Under the pieces are notes generated by a model. That model had not been told where the DNA came from, made no database searches, and saw only the letters and a list, made by a program, of their open reading frames with translations. A stretch of DNA of 64,000 bases. Source: Alphaproteobacteria bacterium UBA6324 (lineage in GTDB: Bacteria; Pseudomonadota; Alphaproteobacteria; CAAGCB01; CAG-977). Where the stretch lies: positions 1 through 64,000 of the forward strand of contig DJSW01000020.1 in NCBI GenBank assembly GCA_002439085.1. Reading direction: 5' to 3'. The position numbers were made by a program, and so were the translations under genes. Below are positions 7,900 through 17,355 of this stretch, piece after piece (the stretch's first letter is position 1; each line of letters opens with the position of its first letter).

Positions 7900-10188
7900 T
7901 TATTCCCGCATCAACCGGCGCAGCGTTTCCAACCGTTCCGCGACCGGTTCGCCGCGGCGCATGAATTCGACGCGCAGTTTTTTCGCGCCGTTTTTCACGG
8001 CTTCGCGTTTTTTAACGACGGGATGTTCGCCCAGCAGGAAATGGCGGCAGTCTTTCATCACGGAAACGAACGTCCCGTAACGCGATGTCATCGTTTCCCG
8101 ACGGTTGCCGCCGCAATTCTGGCATTTGCCGTGCAACGCCGCGTAAGGGCAGTTTTCCGACGTGAACAGGGAGATGTCCTGATAAACGACGGCCGCCGCC
8201 CGATCCGGAAACGCCGCGAACAGCGCCGACGCATCCGGCGTTTCGGGCGACACCGTGAACCCCGACGCGCCCAGCTCCGCCGTCATGCGCGCCGCCGACG
8301 AATTGGCGATATACACCGGCCAATCGAAATTCAAATCGACACCCGCGCCTTTGAACACGGTCAGTCCCCAGACGTTGGCGATTTCAAACTTTTTAAATCC
8401 GGCGGCCAGCAGTTCGCTCGCCTTTTGCTCCAGCTTCGCCGTTTCCCACGCGCGGGCGACGGCGGGCAGGGCAAAGCGTATTTTTTCCCTGTCGAAACCA
8501 TCGAAAAACGCCGTGTCCGTGTGAACGCCGATTTCAAACACGGCCTCCGCGACGGGTTCGTTCATCAATTCCGCCACCAACAAAGCGTCGTCCGTTTTGA
8601 CGATATAGGACGTTTCAACCGTTTTTTCCGACGGGGACAAAGCCTCGCGATGCAAAATCTTTTCCTTCTGCCGCGCGCGCCGCGTCTGTTTTTCGGCGGC
8701 CGAACCCGCGGCGGCGCGTTCGTACAACCGGCGGCGCAGGTCGTTTAAAACGGACAGCGGAACGAACAGCCCATCGGGATTGTCAACGCTCAGCCCCGTC
8801 AGCGTCAGCCCCGTGCCGCCCGTTTTTGAAAACGCGTCGGCGAAAGCCTTTTGCGCGACATTCGCGCAGCGCGCCGGCGAAAACGTCCCCGCGGCCGTTT
8901 CGGTCACGCCGGCCGCCGACGCCGAAACCAGATCTGAACGCACCGACACGGCAACGTCGATGTCGCCGACGCCGACGGGTTCGGCCTTGGGCGTTTCAAA
9001 CGGATACGCGCGTTTCACCGCGCCCGAAGACGCCAGATACACCGCCGCCCCGACGGGAATGAACGGCGCGGTGTCGGGCAAAGCGATTTCGACCGTGTCG
9101 CCCGCCGCGGCTTTGAACGCGTTTTTGCCGTTCACGCGCAGGTTTTCCGCCGAAAATCCGAACGGACGTTCCGATTTGGGCAGGTCGATCTGGATGCCGT
9201 CAAACCGTTCGATGCCGACCGCCGTTTTAAACCGGACGCTTTTCACCCCGCCGCGCGTCGAAAGCCCTTCGACCTTTCCGGCCGGCAATCCGCGGTGGCC
9301 GACGATTTCCGTGTCGATCACGTCGAAGTTTTTGCGCCCTTTCAAATAGAAATCCGTGGTCGGACGGCTGAAAACGCAGCGGATGTTGTCCCGTTTCGCG
9401 TCCAAAACCCGTTTGTCGCGACACCCGTCCAAAATGGAACGGTAATAGTCCGTCACGGCGGCGACGTACAGCGGGCTTTTCTTGCGCCCCTCGATTTTCA
9501 GCGCGGTGACGCCCGCCTGTTCCAGCAGGCGCACGTTTTCGTTTTGCGCCATGTCTTTCATGGAAAAGACGTGCTTTGTTTCGTTTTCAACGGTGAACGC
9601 TTCGCGGCAGGGATAGACGCATTTGCCCCTGTTCGCGCTACGCCCCGCGTAAATCGCGGAAAACAGGCACAGTCCGCTGTAGCTGTAGCACAGCGCGCCG
9701 TGGATGAAGACTTCCTTTTCAATCCCCGGAACGCGGCAGATGTCGCGGATTTCGTCCAATGTCAGCTCGCGCGCCAGAACGACGCGCTTGAACCCCATGT
9801 CGCGCAGGGCTTCGACGCCTTCGCGGTTGTGAACGGCCATTTGCGTGCTGCCGTGCATCCGCAGGTTCGGAAAATACCGCTTCATCAGCCGCGCCACCCC
9901 GATATCCTGCACGATCACGCCGTCCGCGCCCGCCGATTCGATCGTTTGCAGCGTATCGATCAGCGATTCCTTTTCATTTTCAAAAAAGACCGTGTTGACG
10001 GCGACCAGAACCCTTTTGGCGTTTTCATGCGCGTATTTCACAAATCCGGCGAACGCGTCAGGCGTGAAATTCTGCGCCTCCGCGCGGGCGGAAAACTGCG
10101 TCAACCCCAAATAAACCGCGTCCGCCCCGTGGGCAAAAGCCGCGTATCCCGAATCAATCTGCCCCGCGGGCGCCAACAATTCAACCAT
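7900..10188 (-). CDS. U32 family peptidase-like protein, RlhA-like (23S rRNA hydroxylation)
   Basis: 762 residues. An N-terminal U32 domain (MVELLAPAG, DAVYLG) carries the Cys cluster C167, C174, C190 and C194 around GALCYSYSGLCLFSA, which in TrhP/RlhA is thought to hold an iron-sulfur cluster. The long C-terminus corresponds to the DUF3656-type extension found in RlhA, which makes 5-hydroxycytidine at 23S rRNA C2501 using prephenate-derived chemistry. Older annotations call the family a peptidase or collagenase, which is probably misleading. It overlaps ldcA by 8 nt, the last gene of an mpl-ldcA-U32 operon. RlhA assignment rests on length and domain order. Confidence 0.75.
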   Translation of the reverse strand: MVELLAPAGQIDSGYAAFAHGADAVYLGLTQFSARAEAQNFTPDAFAGFVKYAHENAKRVLVAVNTVFFENEKESLIDTLQTIESAGADGVIVQDIGVARLMKRYFPNLRMHGSTQMAVHNREGVEALRDMGFKRVVLARELTLDEIRDICRVPGIEKEVFIHGALCYSYSGLCLFSAIYAGRSANRGKCVYPCREAFTVENETKHVFSMKDMAQNENVRLLEQAGVTALKIEGRKKSPLYVAAVTDYYRSILDGCRDKRVLDAKRDNIRCVFSRPTTDFYLKGRKNFDVIDTEIVGHRGLPAGKVEGLSTRGGVKSVRFKTAVGIERFDGIQIDLPKSERPFGFSAENLRVNGKNAFKAAAGDTVEIALPDTAPFIPVGAAVYLASSGAVKRAYPFETPKAEPVGVGDIDVAVSVRSDLVSASAAGVTETAAGTFSPARCANVAQKAFADAFSKTGGTGLTLTGLSVDNPDGLFVPLSVLNDLRRRLYERAAAGSAAEKQTRRARQKEKILHREALSPSEKTVETSYIVKTDDALLVAELMNEPVAEAVFEIGVHTDTAFFDGFDREKIRFALPAVARAWETAKLEQKASELLAAGFKKFEIANVWGLTVFKGAGVDLNFDWPVYIANSSAARMTAELGASGFTVSPETPDASALFAAFPDRAAAVVYQDISLFTSENCPYAALHGKCQNCGGNRRETMTSRYGTFVSVMKDCRHFLLGEHPVVKKREAVKNGAKKLRVEFMRRGEPVAERLETLRRLMRE

Positions 10189-11050
10189 TCATTCCCTCCA
10201 TCCGGATCGTGTTCGCCGTCAAAATCGCTTTACCGCCGATCGGAAAAACGACCGATCCCGCCTGATGCCCGTAGGGGAAACCCGTGAAAACGGGGATGCT
10301 CAAGCGGCTTTTCCATTCGTTCAACACATCGTTAATCGTCCCGTCCGCCGGATCTTTCGCTTTGCAATCCGTGAAAACGCCGAAAACGACGGCCGCCGCT
10401 TTGTCGAAAACGCCCGCGTTGTCCAGATGCGTCATCATCCGGTCGATCGCGTAGGGTTCTTCGCCCACGTCCTCCAGCACCAAAACGGCTCCCGTCACGT
10501 CCGGCATATACGGCGTCCCCGCCAGCCCGACGATCAGGGACAGGCACCCGCCGACCAGCGTTCCCTCAACCGTGCCGGAAAAGCCGGAGTCCAGCCCCGA
10601 AACCGTTTGTTCCCGACCGTTCAGACAATCGTCCAGCGACGCGTCCGTATAGGGGAACATCACCCGTCCGTGCCGCGGTTTCATCAGATACCCCGTAAAG
10701 CACGGCACGCCGGATCGGGCGTACAAAGTCAGTTGGACGGCGGTCGTGTCGCTCAGCCCGACAAAGGGCTTTTTATGGCGCGCGATCAAATCGTAGTCGA
10801 GCGTTTTCAACAAACGCGCCGAACCGTACCCGCCCCCCGCGGCGAATATGACATCGACATCATCGTCAACGAACATCGCGGTCAGGTCGGCGGCACGATC
10901 CGCGTCCGTTCCGGCCAGAAAACGGTGCTTGTCATACAAATGCGGCGCGAATTTGACATCAAAGCCTCGGCTTTTCCAAAAAGCGGCCGCTTCGGCAACG
11001 GCGGATTCGTCAACCGCGCTGGACGGGGAAACGATGCCGATTGTTTTCAT
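10181..11050 (-). CDS. ldcA: LD-carboxypeptidase (S66 family)
   Basis: 289 residues. The catalytic triad is visible: Ser100 in FVGLSDTTA, Glu in VLVLEDVGEEPY, and His in FTGFPYGHQ. The oxyanion-hole region GGGYGSARLL is also present. LdcA removes the terminal D-Ala from murein tetrapeptides in the cytoplasm, feeding tripeptides to recycling. The start overlaps the Mur-ligase stop by 4 nt (11047-11050) and the end overlaps the U32 gene by 8 nt, so the three form a tight operon. This context supports a recycling role. Confidence 0.9.
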   Translation of the reverse strand: MKTIGIVSPSSAVDESAVAEAAAFWKSRGFDVKFAPHLYDKHRFLAGTDADRAADLTAMFVDDDVDVIFAAGGGYGSARLLKTLDYDLIARHKKPFVGLSDTTAVQLTLYARSGVPCFTGYLMKPRHGRVMFPYTDASLDDCLNGREQTVSGLDSGFSGTVEGTLVGGCLSLIVGLAGTPYMPDVTGAVLVLEDVGEEPYAIDRMMTHLDNAGVFDKAAAVVFGVFTDCKAKDPADGTINDVLNEWKSRLSIPVFTGFPYGHQAGSVVFPIGGKAILTANTIRMEGMNG

Positions 11051-12414
11051 GACAAAGCCTCGAAAATCGAACGGGCGAAATCGCTCAGCGAATCGTCGCG
11101 CGCCCCCATGACGACGACGCGGTCGCCTTTGGCCGCCAGCCCTTTGACCAGCGAAACGATTTTTTTGCGGTCGGGGATGAAATGGACGCGTTTGCCCGTG
11201 CGTTCCAAATCGCGCACCAGATCGGCGGCGGAAATGTCCTTTTGCGCCGTGCCGCCCGCGTAATAGATTTCCTGCATAATCAGCGTGTCGTCCAAACTCA
11301 GCCCGCGGTCGAACGATTCGACGATGCCGGCGCGCATGATTTTCGTCGGTTTGAAACCGTGCGGCTGATAAATCACGATCAAACGGCCGTCGTAATCTTT
11401 CAGCGCGTTCAGCGTCGCGGCGATTTTTTCGGGGTTGTGGGCGAAATCGTCAATGACCGTCACGCCTTTTTTCGTCACACCGACGGTTTCCAAACGGCGG
11501 TGAATGCCTTTGAAGGTCGCCAAAGCCTTGACGGATTCGGCGCGGGGGATGCCGATCATGTCCGCGGCCGCGATCGCCGTCAGCGCGTTCGCGACGTTGT
11601 GGCGACCGATGACGGGCAGGAAAACCTCTTCGCCGTCCAGCGTGAAACGGACGCCGTTTTCAACGGGGGTGATGTTTTCGGCCTTTAAATCCGCGTCCGC
11701 GCCCGAAACGGAAAAGGTCAGCACGTTCGGATTGCGGTCTTTCAACGCCAAAGCGTCGGCGTTGTCCGCGTTCAAAACCGCGCCGACCGTCGCCCGTTCG
11801 ACAAAGTCGCCGAACAGGACGCGCAGTTCCTCCAGCGGTTTGTGGTCGAGGGTGACGGATGTCACGATCGAAACGGCGGGACGGTACAATTCGATCGACC
11901 CGTCGCTTTCGTCGGCTTCAATCACGCAAAACGACCCGTTGCCCAAAATGACGTTGCCCATGCCGTCCCCGTCCGCGTAATTCAGCATGACGCCGCCGTT
12001 GATGACGACGGGATCAACGCCCGCCTGTGTCAAAATGTGGCCGATCATGCCGGTCGTTGTCGTCTTGCCGCTGGTGCCGCCGACGGCGATGCCGTTGTGT
12101 TCGTGCAGGAAACCGGCCAGCACCTCCGCCCGTTTGACGACCGGAATGTTCAGTTGGCGCGCCCTGATCACGTCGGGGACGGTTTCCTCGACCGCCGACG
12201 AAACAACCAAAGCGTCCGTCGTTTCATCCAAACCGCTGCCGTCCTGTTTGAACAAGTTGATGCCGTTTTTTTTCAAAAGGGCGAACTTTTCCGCGTTGTT
12301 TCCGGCGTCAAGGGAACGGTCGGAACCGCCGATGCCGTACCCTTTGTTTTTCAACGCCAATGCCAGCGCGCTCATCCCGCTGCCGCCGACACCGCAAAAA
12401 AAGTATTTCTTCAT
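11047..12414 (-). CDS. mpl: Mur ligase, probably Mpl-type murein tripeptide ligase (MurC paralogue)
   Basis: 455 residues from the ATG at 12414, which has a GGGGG-rich site about 6 nt upstream; an ATG six nt earlier is possible. Domains: Rossmann UDP-binding (FFCGVGGSGMSALAL), central ATPase P-loop GTSGKTTT (~114-121), and C-terminal domain with DDFAHNPEKI. The P-loop has Ser where classic MurC and Mpl usually have His. MurC normally sits in the division and cell-wall cluster, absent here. Coupling by a 4-nt overlap to ldcA makes ligation of recycled tripeptide to UDP-MurNAc the likelier job. MurC activity cannot be excluded. Confidence 0.75.
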   Translation of the reverse strand: MKKYFFCGVGGSGMSALALALKNKGYGIGGSDRSLDAGNNAEKFALLKKNGINLFKQDGSGLDETTDALVVSSAVEETVPDVIRARQLNIPVVKRAEVLAGFLHEHNGIAVGGTSGKTTTTGMIGHILTQAGVDPVVINGGVMLNYADGDGMGNVILGNGSFCVIEADESDGSIELYRPAVSIVTSVTLDHKPLEELRVLFGDFVERATVGAVLNADNADALALKDRNPNVLTFSVSGADADLKAENITPVENGVRFTLDGEEVFLPVIGRHNVANALTAIAAADMIGIPRAESVKALATFKGIHRRLETVGVTKKGVTVIDDFAHNPEKIAATLNALKDYDGRLIVIYQPHGFKPTKIMRAGIVESFDRGLSLDDTLIMQEIYYAGGTAQKDISAADLVRDLERTGKRVHFIPDRKKIVSLVKGLAAKGDRVVVMGARDDSLSDFARSIFEALS

Positions 12415-12485
12415 TCTCATCCCCCGTTTTAAAATCCGTTTCACGCCGCCTTTCGCGACAAAATTTATTTTTTTATATGTAAAAA

Positions 12486-12513
12486 AAGATAAATTAAGGT
12501 AAACTGTTTTCAA
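12486..12513 (-). promoter_or_regulatory. Putative sigma70 promoter of the mpl-ldcA-U32 operon
   Basis: On the minus strand TTGAAA (12513-12508), a 16-nt spacer and TATCTT (12491-12486) lie ~70 nt before the mpl start, in AT-rich DNA between divergent genes. Confidence 0.5.
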
Positions 12514-12550
12514 CTTTTTTCCCTTTCCGGATACCTTAAAGGAGTGTTCC

Positions 12551-13354
12551 ATGCGTTTTTGCCGTTTGCTTGCCCTTTCGATCGCTTTCGCCGGATGCGG
12601 CGTTCCGGCGCGCGCGCAGTACACGTCGAAATCGACGACGGCGACACCGGCGGCCGCAACGACCGCCGCCAGACCCGCCGCCCCCGCGACGGCTAACCGC
12701 TACACGTCATCAACGACCGCGACAGCAACGGCCAAACCGGCGGCAAACCCCTACACCGGCAGAACAACGGCGGCCGCCCCCAAAACAACCGCCGCCAACC
12801 CTTACACCGGCCGGACGACGACAGCCGCGACGCCGAAAACGACGGCCGCGGCGGCCGCGCAGCAGCAGCGTCCCGTTTTCCGCCCGCGGCCTCAGCCCGT
12901 TTTGCCGGCGACCGGCGGAGATGACGACCTGCCGTCGTTCGACGCTTTGGAATCCGCGCCGTCCGCCGCCAGACCCGCGGCCGCCGCGACGGCGCAGGGA
13001 TCGAACCTGCCGCCCCCGCCTCCGCCGCCCAAAGGCGAAGTCTGGGTGTATATCGCGGATTTCCAATACCGCGATTTGACGGGGCTGACGATGAACTGCA
13101 CGTGGAAACTGGTCGCGCAGAACAAAACGAACGCCGACATTTCAAAGCTGGAAATCAAATACACCCTGATGGGCGACGAATTCCCGATTTATTTGGGGAA
13201 AATACCGTCCAACAAATCCAAAGTCACAATTCAGGGGATGTATTCGTCGAAATGCCCCGCGCTGACGCAGGTGAAACCGAAAGTCGAAGTCGTATCCTGC
13301 AAAATGGGATCGGTGTCCGGTCAGGATTGCTCGAAATACATCGTCATCAAGTAA
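12551..13354 (+). CDS. Exported Thr/Ala/Pro-rich protein with NPYTGRTT repeats
   Basis: 267 residues. A signal sequence (MRFCRLLALSIAFAGC) ends in a possible lipobox FAGC, although Phe at -3 is unusual; cleavage after PARA is the alternative. Residues ~25-155 are low complexity (Thr, Ala, Pro) with NPYTGRTT occurring twice and a run of eight prolines, suggesting an extended wall- or membrane-spanning linker. The C-terminal ~110 residues form a compact domain (VWVYIADFQYRDLTG) with three Cys. Good SD AAAGGAG at 12538-12544. It is followed 15 nt later by slt, so a cell-wall role is possible. Family unknown. Confidence 0.75.
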   Translation: MRFCRLLALSIAFAGCGVPARAQYTSKSTTATPAAATTAARPAAPATANRYTSSTTATATAKPAANPYTGRTTAAAPKTTAANPYTGRTTTAATPKTTAAAAAQQQRPVFRPRPQPVLPATGGDDDLPSFDALESAPSAARPAAAATAQGSNLPPPPPPPKGEVWVYIADFQYRDLTGLTMNCTWKLVAQNKTNADISKLEIKYTLMGDEFPIYLGKIPSNKSKVTIQGMYSSKCPALTQVKPKVEVVSCKMGSVSGQDCSKYIVIK

Positions 13355-13369
13355 TCCGGACGGTTTTCG

Positions 13370-15157
13370 GTGTTTTTCGCGCGCGCAATCATTCCGGTCT
13401 GCTGTTCGGCGATTTTACTGTCGTCCGCAGCCGCGGCGGACGAAATCATACAACTGACGCCGCCCGACGCCGCGCCGGAACAGGTTGAACCGGCGGATGA
13501 CACGGCCGTCCTGTCCCCCGCCGACCAGTTCGCCTATACGCAGGTGTTCGCCCGTTTGGACGACAACGCCTATGAAGAAGCGGCCGTTTTGGCGGACACC
13601 GTCGATGACGGTTTGCTGAAAGGGTACGTTCTGGCGCAAACCTATTTGGCCGACGGCGCGCAGCCGACGAAAAAACAGCTGGGCGACTGGTTGAAAAAGT
13701 ACGCCGACCTGCCCGTCGCGGAACAGGTTTACGATCTGGCCGCAAAGAAAAAAGCCCCTCTGCCGCGCAAAAAACCGACCGATCCGGCGGCGCACATGGC
13801 GGCCGGCGTCTGCACGTCGTTCCGCATCGCCGATCCGATTGATCTGGTGTTTTTCAAGCGCGCGTCTTACGTTCCCGAACCCGACCGGAAAAAAGTCCGC
13901 ATGGGGATGCTGTATTTTTCATCGGCGATCCGCCACGGCAAAACGTTGGCGGCGAAGCTGCATTTGAACGACCGGTACGTTAAAAAGCACCTGTCGCAAA
14001 AGGACCGCGACGATTCCCTGACGGCGCTGGCGTTCGCCTATTTTATCGACCGGCAAGATGAAAAAGCGTGGGAAACGATCAAAGAGCCGTTGAAACGCGC
14101 GCAAAACCGCAATCCGACCGCACATTGGGTCGCCGGATTGACCGCGTTCCGCCTGCAAAAATGGGAAGAGGCGGAAACCGCGTTCAAAACGCTGGCCGCC
14201 CACCCAAAGGCGATCGCCACGCAAAAATCGGCGGCGGCGTTCTGGGCGACGCGCGTGATGATGAAGCGCGGAAAATACAAGGAAATCAACGCTTATTTAC
14301 AGCAAGCGGCGACGGCGTCCCCGAATTTCTTTTACGGCATTCTGGCGCAGCGGGCTTTGGGTTGGCCGATCGGACATTCGTGGAAAAGCTCGTCGCTGGA
14401 AAAACCGGACATGGCCGCCGTTCTGGCCGAACCCGCCGGACGCCGTGCCGTCGCATTGGTGCAGATCGGACAGATGGAGCTGGCGGAAAAAGAGTTGATC
14501 AAGCTTTACGCCGAACGCAAAAACCTGCGCAAACAGCTGCTGGCCTATGCGGAAACCGTCACGGAATACCCTGATTTGGGGATGCGGCTGTCCGCCCTGT
14601 CCGGCGAAATCGAAACGCCGGACGGCGACAACGCGCTGTTCCCCTATCCCAACTGGACGCCGACCAACGGGTGGCGGTTGGACAAGGCGTTGGTGTATGC
14701 TTTCGTGCGGCAGGAATCCTGCTTTAAAAACAAAGCGTTCAGCAAAGCCGGCGCGCGCGGCGTCATGCAGTTGATGCCCGGAACCGCGCGGTTGATGGCG
14801 CGGCGGTTGAAACAGCCCTATCAGCTGTCGCGGCTGCACAAAATCCCCTACAACCTGATGATCGGGCAGGAATTGATTCAAACGCTGCTGAATTACAAAG
14901 CGATCGACGGCAACCTGCTGATGACGATCGCGTCGTACAACTGCGGCCCCGGACGGACGGTCAAATGGCAGAAACGCGACGATTTCAAGGACGATCCGCT
15001 GATGTTCGTCGAAGCGATCCCGTCGCGCGAAACCCGCGGATTTGTTAAAAAAGTCATGGGGAATTACTGGATATACCGCAGCCTGTTCGGCAAAGACCTG
15101 TCGTCCATCGACGACGTTCTGGCCGGCAAATATCCCGTTTATAAACTGGAGGAATAA
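13370..15157 (+). CDS. slt: Soluble lytic murein transglycosylase (Slt family)
   Basis: 595 residues. A signal peptide (to ~22) leads into a long alpha-helical superhelix, then a C-terminal SLT domain with catalytic Glu449 in YAFVRQESCF, followed by SKAGARGVMQLMPGTA and IASYNCGPGR. The enzyme cleaves the MurNAc-GlcNAc bond, forming 1,6-anhydroMurNAc. Start is a GTG at 13370, since the previous stop lies in the same frame 16 nt upstream; the SD is weak, suggesting coupling. The 3' end overlaps the convergent PBP gene by 19 nt. Confidence 0.9.
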   Translation: MFFARAIIPVCCSAILLSSAAAADEIIQLTPPDAAPEQVEPADDTAVLSPADQFAYTQVFARLDDNAYEEAAVLADTVDDGLLKGYVLAQTYLADGAQPTKKQLGDWLKKYADLPVAEQVYDLAAKKKAPLPRKKPTDPAAHMAAGVCTSFRIADPIDLVFFKRASYVPEPDRKKVRMGMLYFSSAIRHGKTLAAKLHLNDRYVKKHLSQKDRDDSLTALAFAYFIDRQDEKAWETIKEPLKRAQNRNPTAHWVAGLTAFRLQKWEEAETAFKTLAAHPKAIATQKSAAAFWATRVMMKRGKYKEINAYLQQAATASPNFFYGILAQRALGWPIGHSWKSSSLEKPDMAAVLAEPAGRRAVALVQIGQMELAEKELIKLYAERKNLRKQLLAYAETVTEYPDLGMRLSALSGEIETPDGDNALFPYPNWTPTNGWRLDKALVYAFVRQESCFKNKAFSKAGARGVMQLMPGTARLMARRLKQPYQLSRLHKIPYNLMIGQELIQTLLNYKAIDGNLLMTIASYNCGPGRTVKWQKRDDFKDDPLMFVEAIPSRETRGFVKKVMGNYWIYRSLFGKDLSSIDDVLAGKYPVYKLEE

Positions 15158-17034
15158 GCGTCCTCTTCAAACGCGGGCAGGGAAATGTCGTGCATGACTT
15201 TGCCCCAGATTTCGGCGGGCATTCCGCCGCCCGCGACTTTTTTCATCGCGGATTCGTCGTCGTTGCCCACCCAGATTCCCGCCGCGTAATCCTGCGTGTA
15301 GCCGACGAACCACGCGTCGCGGTAGTTTTGCGTCGTTCCCGTTTTCCCTTTCGCCAAAACGGTCGGGTTCGCCTTTTGCCCCGTGCCGCGCGCGATCACG
15401 TCGATTAAAACGGAGTCCAAATCGGCGATGTGCCGCGGATCGGTCAGCCGCGCGCGTCCGCCGTCCGTCCGTTCGTACAAAACGTTCCCGCTTGAATCCA
15501 AAATTTCGCGGATGCCGAACGGCGTCACCGCGTACCCCCCGTTTAACAGCGAGGCGTAGGCCGCGACGGCGTCGATCAGCCGCGTTTGGCATACCCCCAG
15601 CGCGATCGCGCCGTCGGCTTTGCAATCCGCGCCGACGATGCCGAATTTGCGCGCGGTTTTCAAAACGTTGCGCACCCCCGTTTTGATCGCCGTCGATACC
15701 GCCACCGTGTTCACCGAATGAACCAAGGCGTCGCGCAAGGAAATGTTGCCGTAATACTTTCCGCCGGCGTTTTTCGGACTCCAGCCGTTCAAATACAGCG
15801 GCCCGTCCGTGACAATGTCGTCGGGGGCGGCGCCGTGTTCAAACGCGCTGAGATAGACGAACGGTTTGACCGCCGAACCGATTTGGCGGCGCGCTTCGAC
15901 CGCGCGGTTGAACTGGCTGGCGCGGTAATCCTTTCCGCCCGTCATCGCCAGCACCGCCCCGTCGGCGTCCATAACGGCGCCGGCGGCCTGCGTGACGTTC
16001 TTTTCCTTGGCCTGCGGGGAATTCAGCGCCGCTTTGATCTCTTTGTCCAAGATCGCCTGCTTTTCGGAATCCAGCGTCGTTTTCACAACGATGTCCCGCC
16101 CGATTCCGCCCAGATAGGCTTCGGCTTCGTCGGCGACCCAATCGGTGAAATAGTAAACGGACTTGTCGTTGTCCCGACCGGCCGCCGCGCCGGTTTCCGC
16201 GGCGTTCAAAGCCTTTTTGGCGGAAACGAAACCCGCCTTGACCATATTGGCCAGCACCAGGCGGGCGCGCTTGTCGGCCGCCCGCGGATGCGTCAGCGGA
16301 TTGTACCGCGTCGGCGCTTTGAGCAATCCGGCCAGCACTGCCGCCTGATACAGGGTCAGGTCTTTCGCCCTGACGCCGTAGTATTTTTGCGCGGCGGCCT
16401 CGATCCCGTACGTCCCCGCTCCGAAATAAACGCGGTTCAGGTAAACCGTCAAAATCTGATCCTTGGTCAGTTTGTGTTCCAGCCACAGCGACAGCAGCAG
16501 TTCCTGCACCTTGCGCTTCATCGTTTTTTCGGGGGACAGGAACAGGTTTTTGGCCACCTGCTGCGTCAGCGTGCTGGCGCCCTGCGCTTTGCGGCGTTTG
16601 ACCAGATTAACGGCCGCGGCGCGGAAAACGGAACGCATGTCAACGCCCGAATGTTCGTAAAACCGCCGGTCTTCGGTCGCAATAACGGCCTGCGCCACAT
16701 ACGGGGGCAGGCGTTTCAAATCGACGGGGCGACCGTGCTGCGCCCCGTACGTCGCGATTTCGGAACCGTCTTGCGCCAAAACATACACTTTGGGCGCGCG
16801 GGTGTTTTTAACGGCCTTGTCCAAATCGGGCAGCGTCGCCGCGCAATAAAAAACGTACAGGAAAACAGCCGCCACAACCGCCAGACAGAATCGAATCGCC
16901 GTTTTATTCCGGCACAACGCCCGCAGCCGTCCGAGTCCTTTGGCCAACAACGGGGGAAGCTTGATTTTTCCCTTTTTCGGCGACTCGGCGGAAATTTTGC
17001 GCTTTGACGTTTTTTTCGATGTTTTTTTTGTCAT
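15139..17034 (-). CDS. Class A penicillin-binding protein (PBP1A-like transglycosylase/transpeptidase)
   Basis: About 631 residues from the ATG at 17034 (an ATG at 17055 is possible; neither has a clear SD). A Lys-rich cytoplasmic tail and one membrane helix (FCLAVVAAVFLYVFYCA) precede a GT51 domain (ATEDRRFYEHSGVD, GASTLTQQVAKN) and a transpeptidase domain with SxxK in GSAVKPF, SxN in HSVNTV, and KTG in KGKTGTTQ. It polymerises and cross-links peptidoglycan at the inner membrane. All catalytic motifs are intact. At ~630 residues it is shorter than typical PBP1A and lacks the usual OB insert, closer to PBP1C/2D-like sizes. Confidence 0.9.
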   Translation of the reverse strand: MTKKTSKKTSKRKISAESPKKGKIKLPPLLAKGLGRLRALCRNKTAIRFCLAVVAAVFLYVFYCAATLPDLDKAVKNTRAPKVYVLAQDGSEIATYGAQHGRPVDLKRLPPYVAQAVIATEDRRFYEHSGVDMRSVFRAAAVNLVKRRKAQGASTLTQQVAKNLFLSPEKTMKRKVQELLLSLWLEHKLTKDQILTVYLNRVYFGAGTYGIEAAAQKYYGVRAKDLTLYQAAVLAGLLKAPTRYNPLTHPRAADKRARLVLANMVKAGFVSAKKALNAAETGAAAGRDNDKSVYYFTDWVADEAEAYLGGIGRDIVVKTTLDSEKQAILDKEIKAALNSPQAKEKNVTQAAGAVMDADGAVLAMTGGKDYRASQFNRAVEARRQIGSAVKPFVYLSAFEHGAAPDDIVTDGPLYLNGWSPKNAGGKYYGNISLRDALVHSVNTVAVSTAIKTGVRNVLKTARKFGIVGADCKADGAIALGVCQTRLIDAVAAYASLLNGGYAVTPFGIREILDSSGNVLYERTDGGRARLTDPRHIADLDSVLIDVIARGTGQKANPTVLAKGKTGTTQNYRDAWFVGYTQDYAAGIWVGNDDESAMKKVAGGGMPAEIWGKVMHDISLPAFEEDAYSSSL

Positions 17035-17132
17035 TCGGGCAAAAGGGGTTACCATTTGTTAATAAAAGCGGAACACAATCAAAACATAGGCTTGAAGAGC
17101 TTAAAGCCGAGTTAAATTCAAGGGATTTTATC

Positions 17133-17351
17133 ATGACAGCCGCGTTTTCAAATCAAAAGAAGCTTTCTTTGAATATAGACGCCCCCCTGTATTCCCTGCT
17201 GGAAAAACAGGCGGACGAAACGGGCGTCGGATTGAACGATTTCATCGCCCGACTGTTGACGGACGCGATGGACGACTGGTGCGATTATTGCGACACGTTG
17301 CGCCGCCTGTCGTCGGACGACGATCAGGTGCGGCGCGTCTGCCTGAAATAA
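17133..17351 (+). CDS. Small ribbon-helix-helix-like protein
   Basis: 72 residues from the ATG at 17133, with AAGGGA about 9 nt upstream. The segment KLSLNIDAPLYSLLEKQADE plus GLNDFIARLLTDAM has the beta-strand, helix, helix pattern of CopG/Arc-type DNA-binding proteins. No toxin partner is adjacent: it is divergent from the PBP gene and converges with the pqiC-like gene, 4 nt away. It could be an orphan antitoxin or a local regulator. Confidence 0.65.
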   Translation: MTAAFSNQKKLSLNIDAPLYSLLEKQADETGVGLNDFIARLLTDAMDDWCDYCDTLRRLSSDDDQVRRVCLK

Positions 17352-17355
17352 AGGA

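Noticed and set aside
12640..12900. Short direct repeats as a CRISPR or tandem-repeat array
   Set aside because: The repeats are in-frame codons for NPYTGRTT and Ala/Thr tracts of an exported protein, without spacers.
17060..17130. GGCTT...AAGCC near the small RHH gene as an operator or terminator
   Set aside because: The hairpin is imperfect and short, with no T tract and no second copy.
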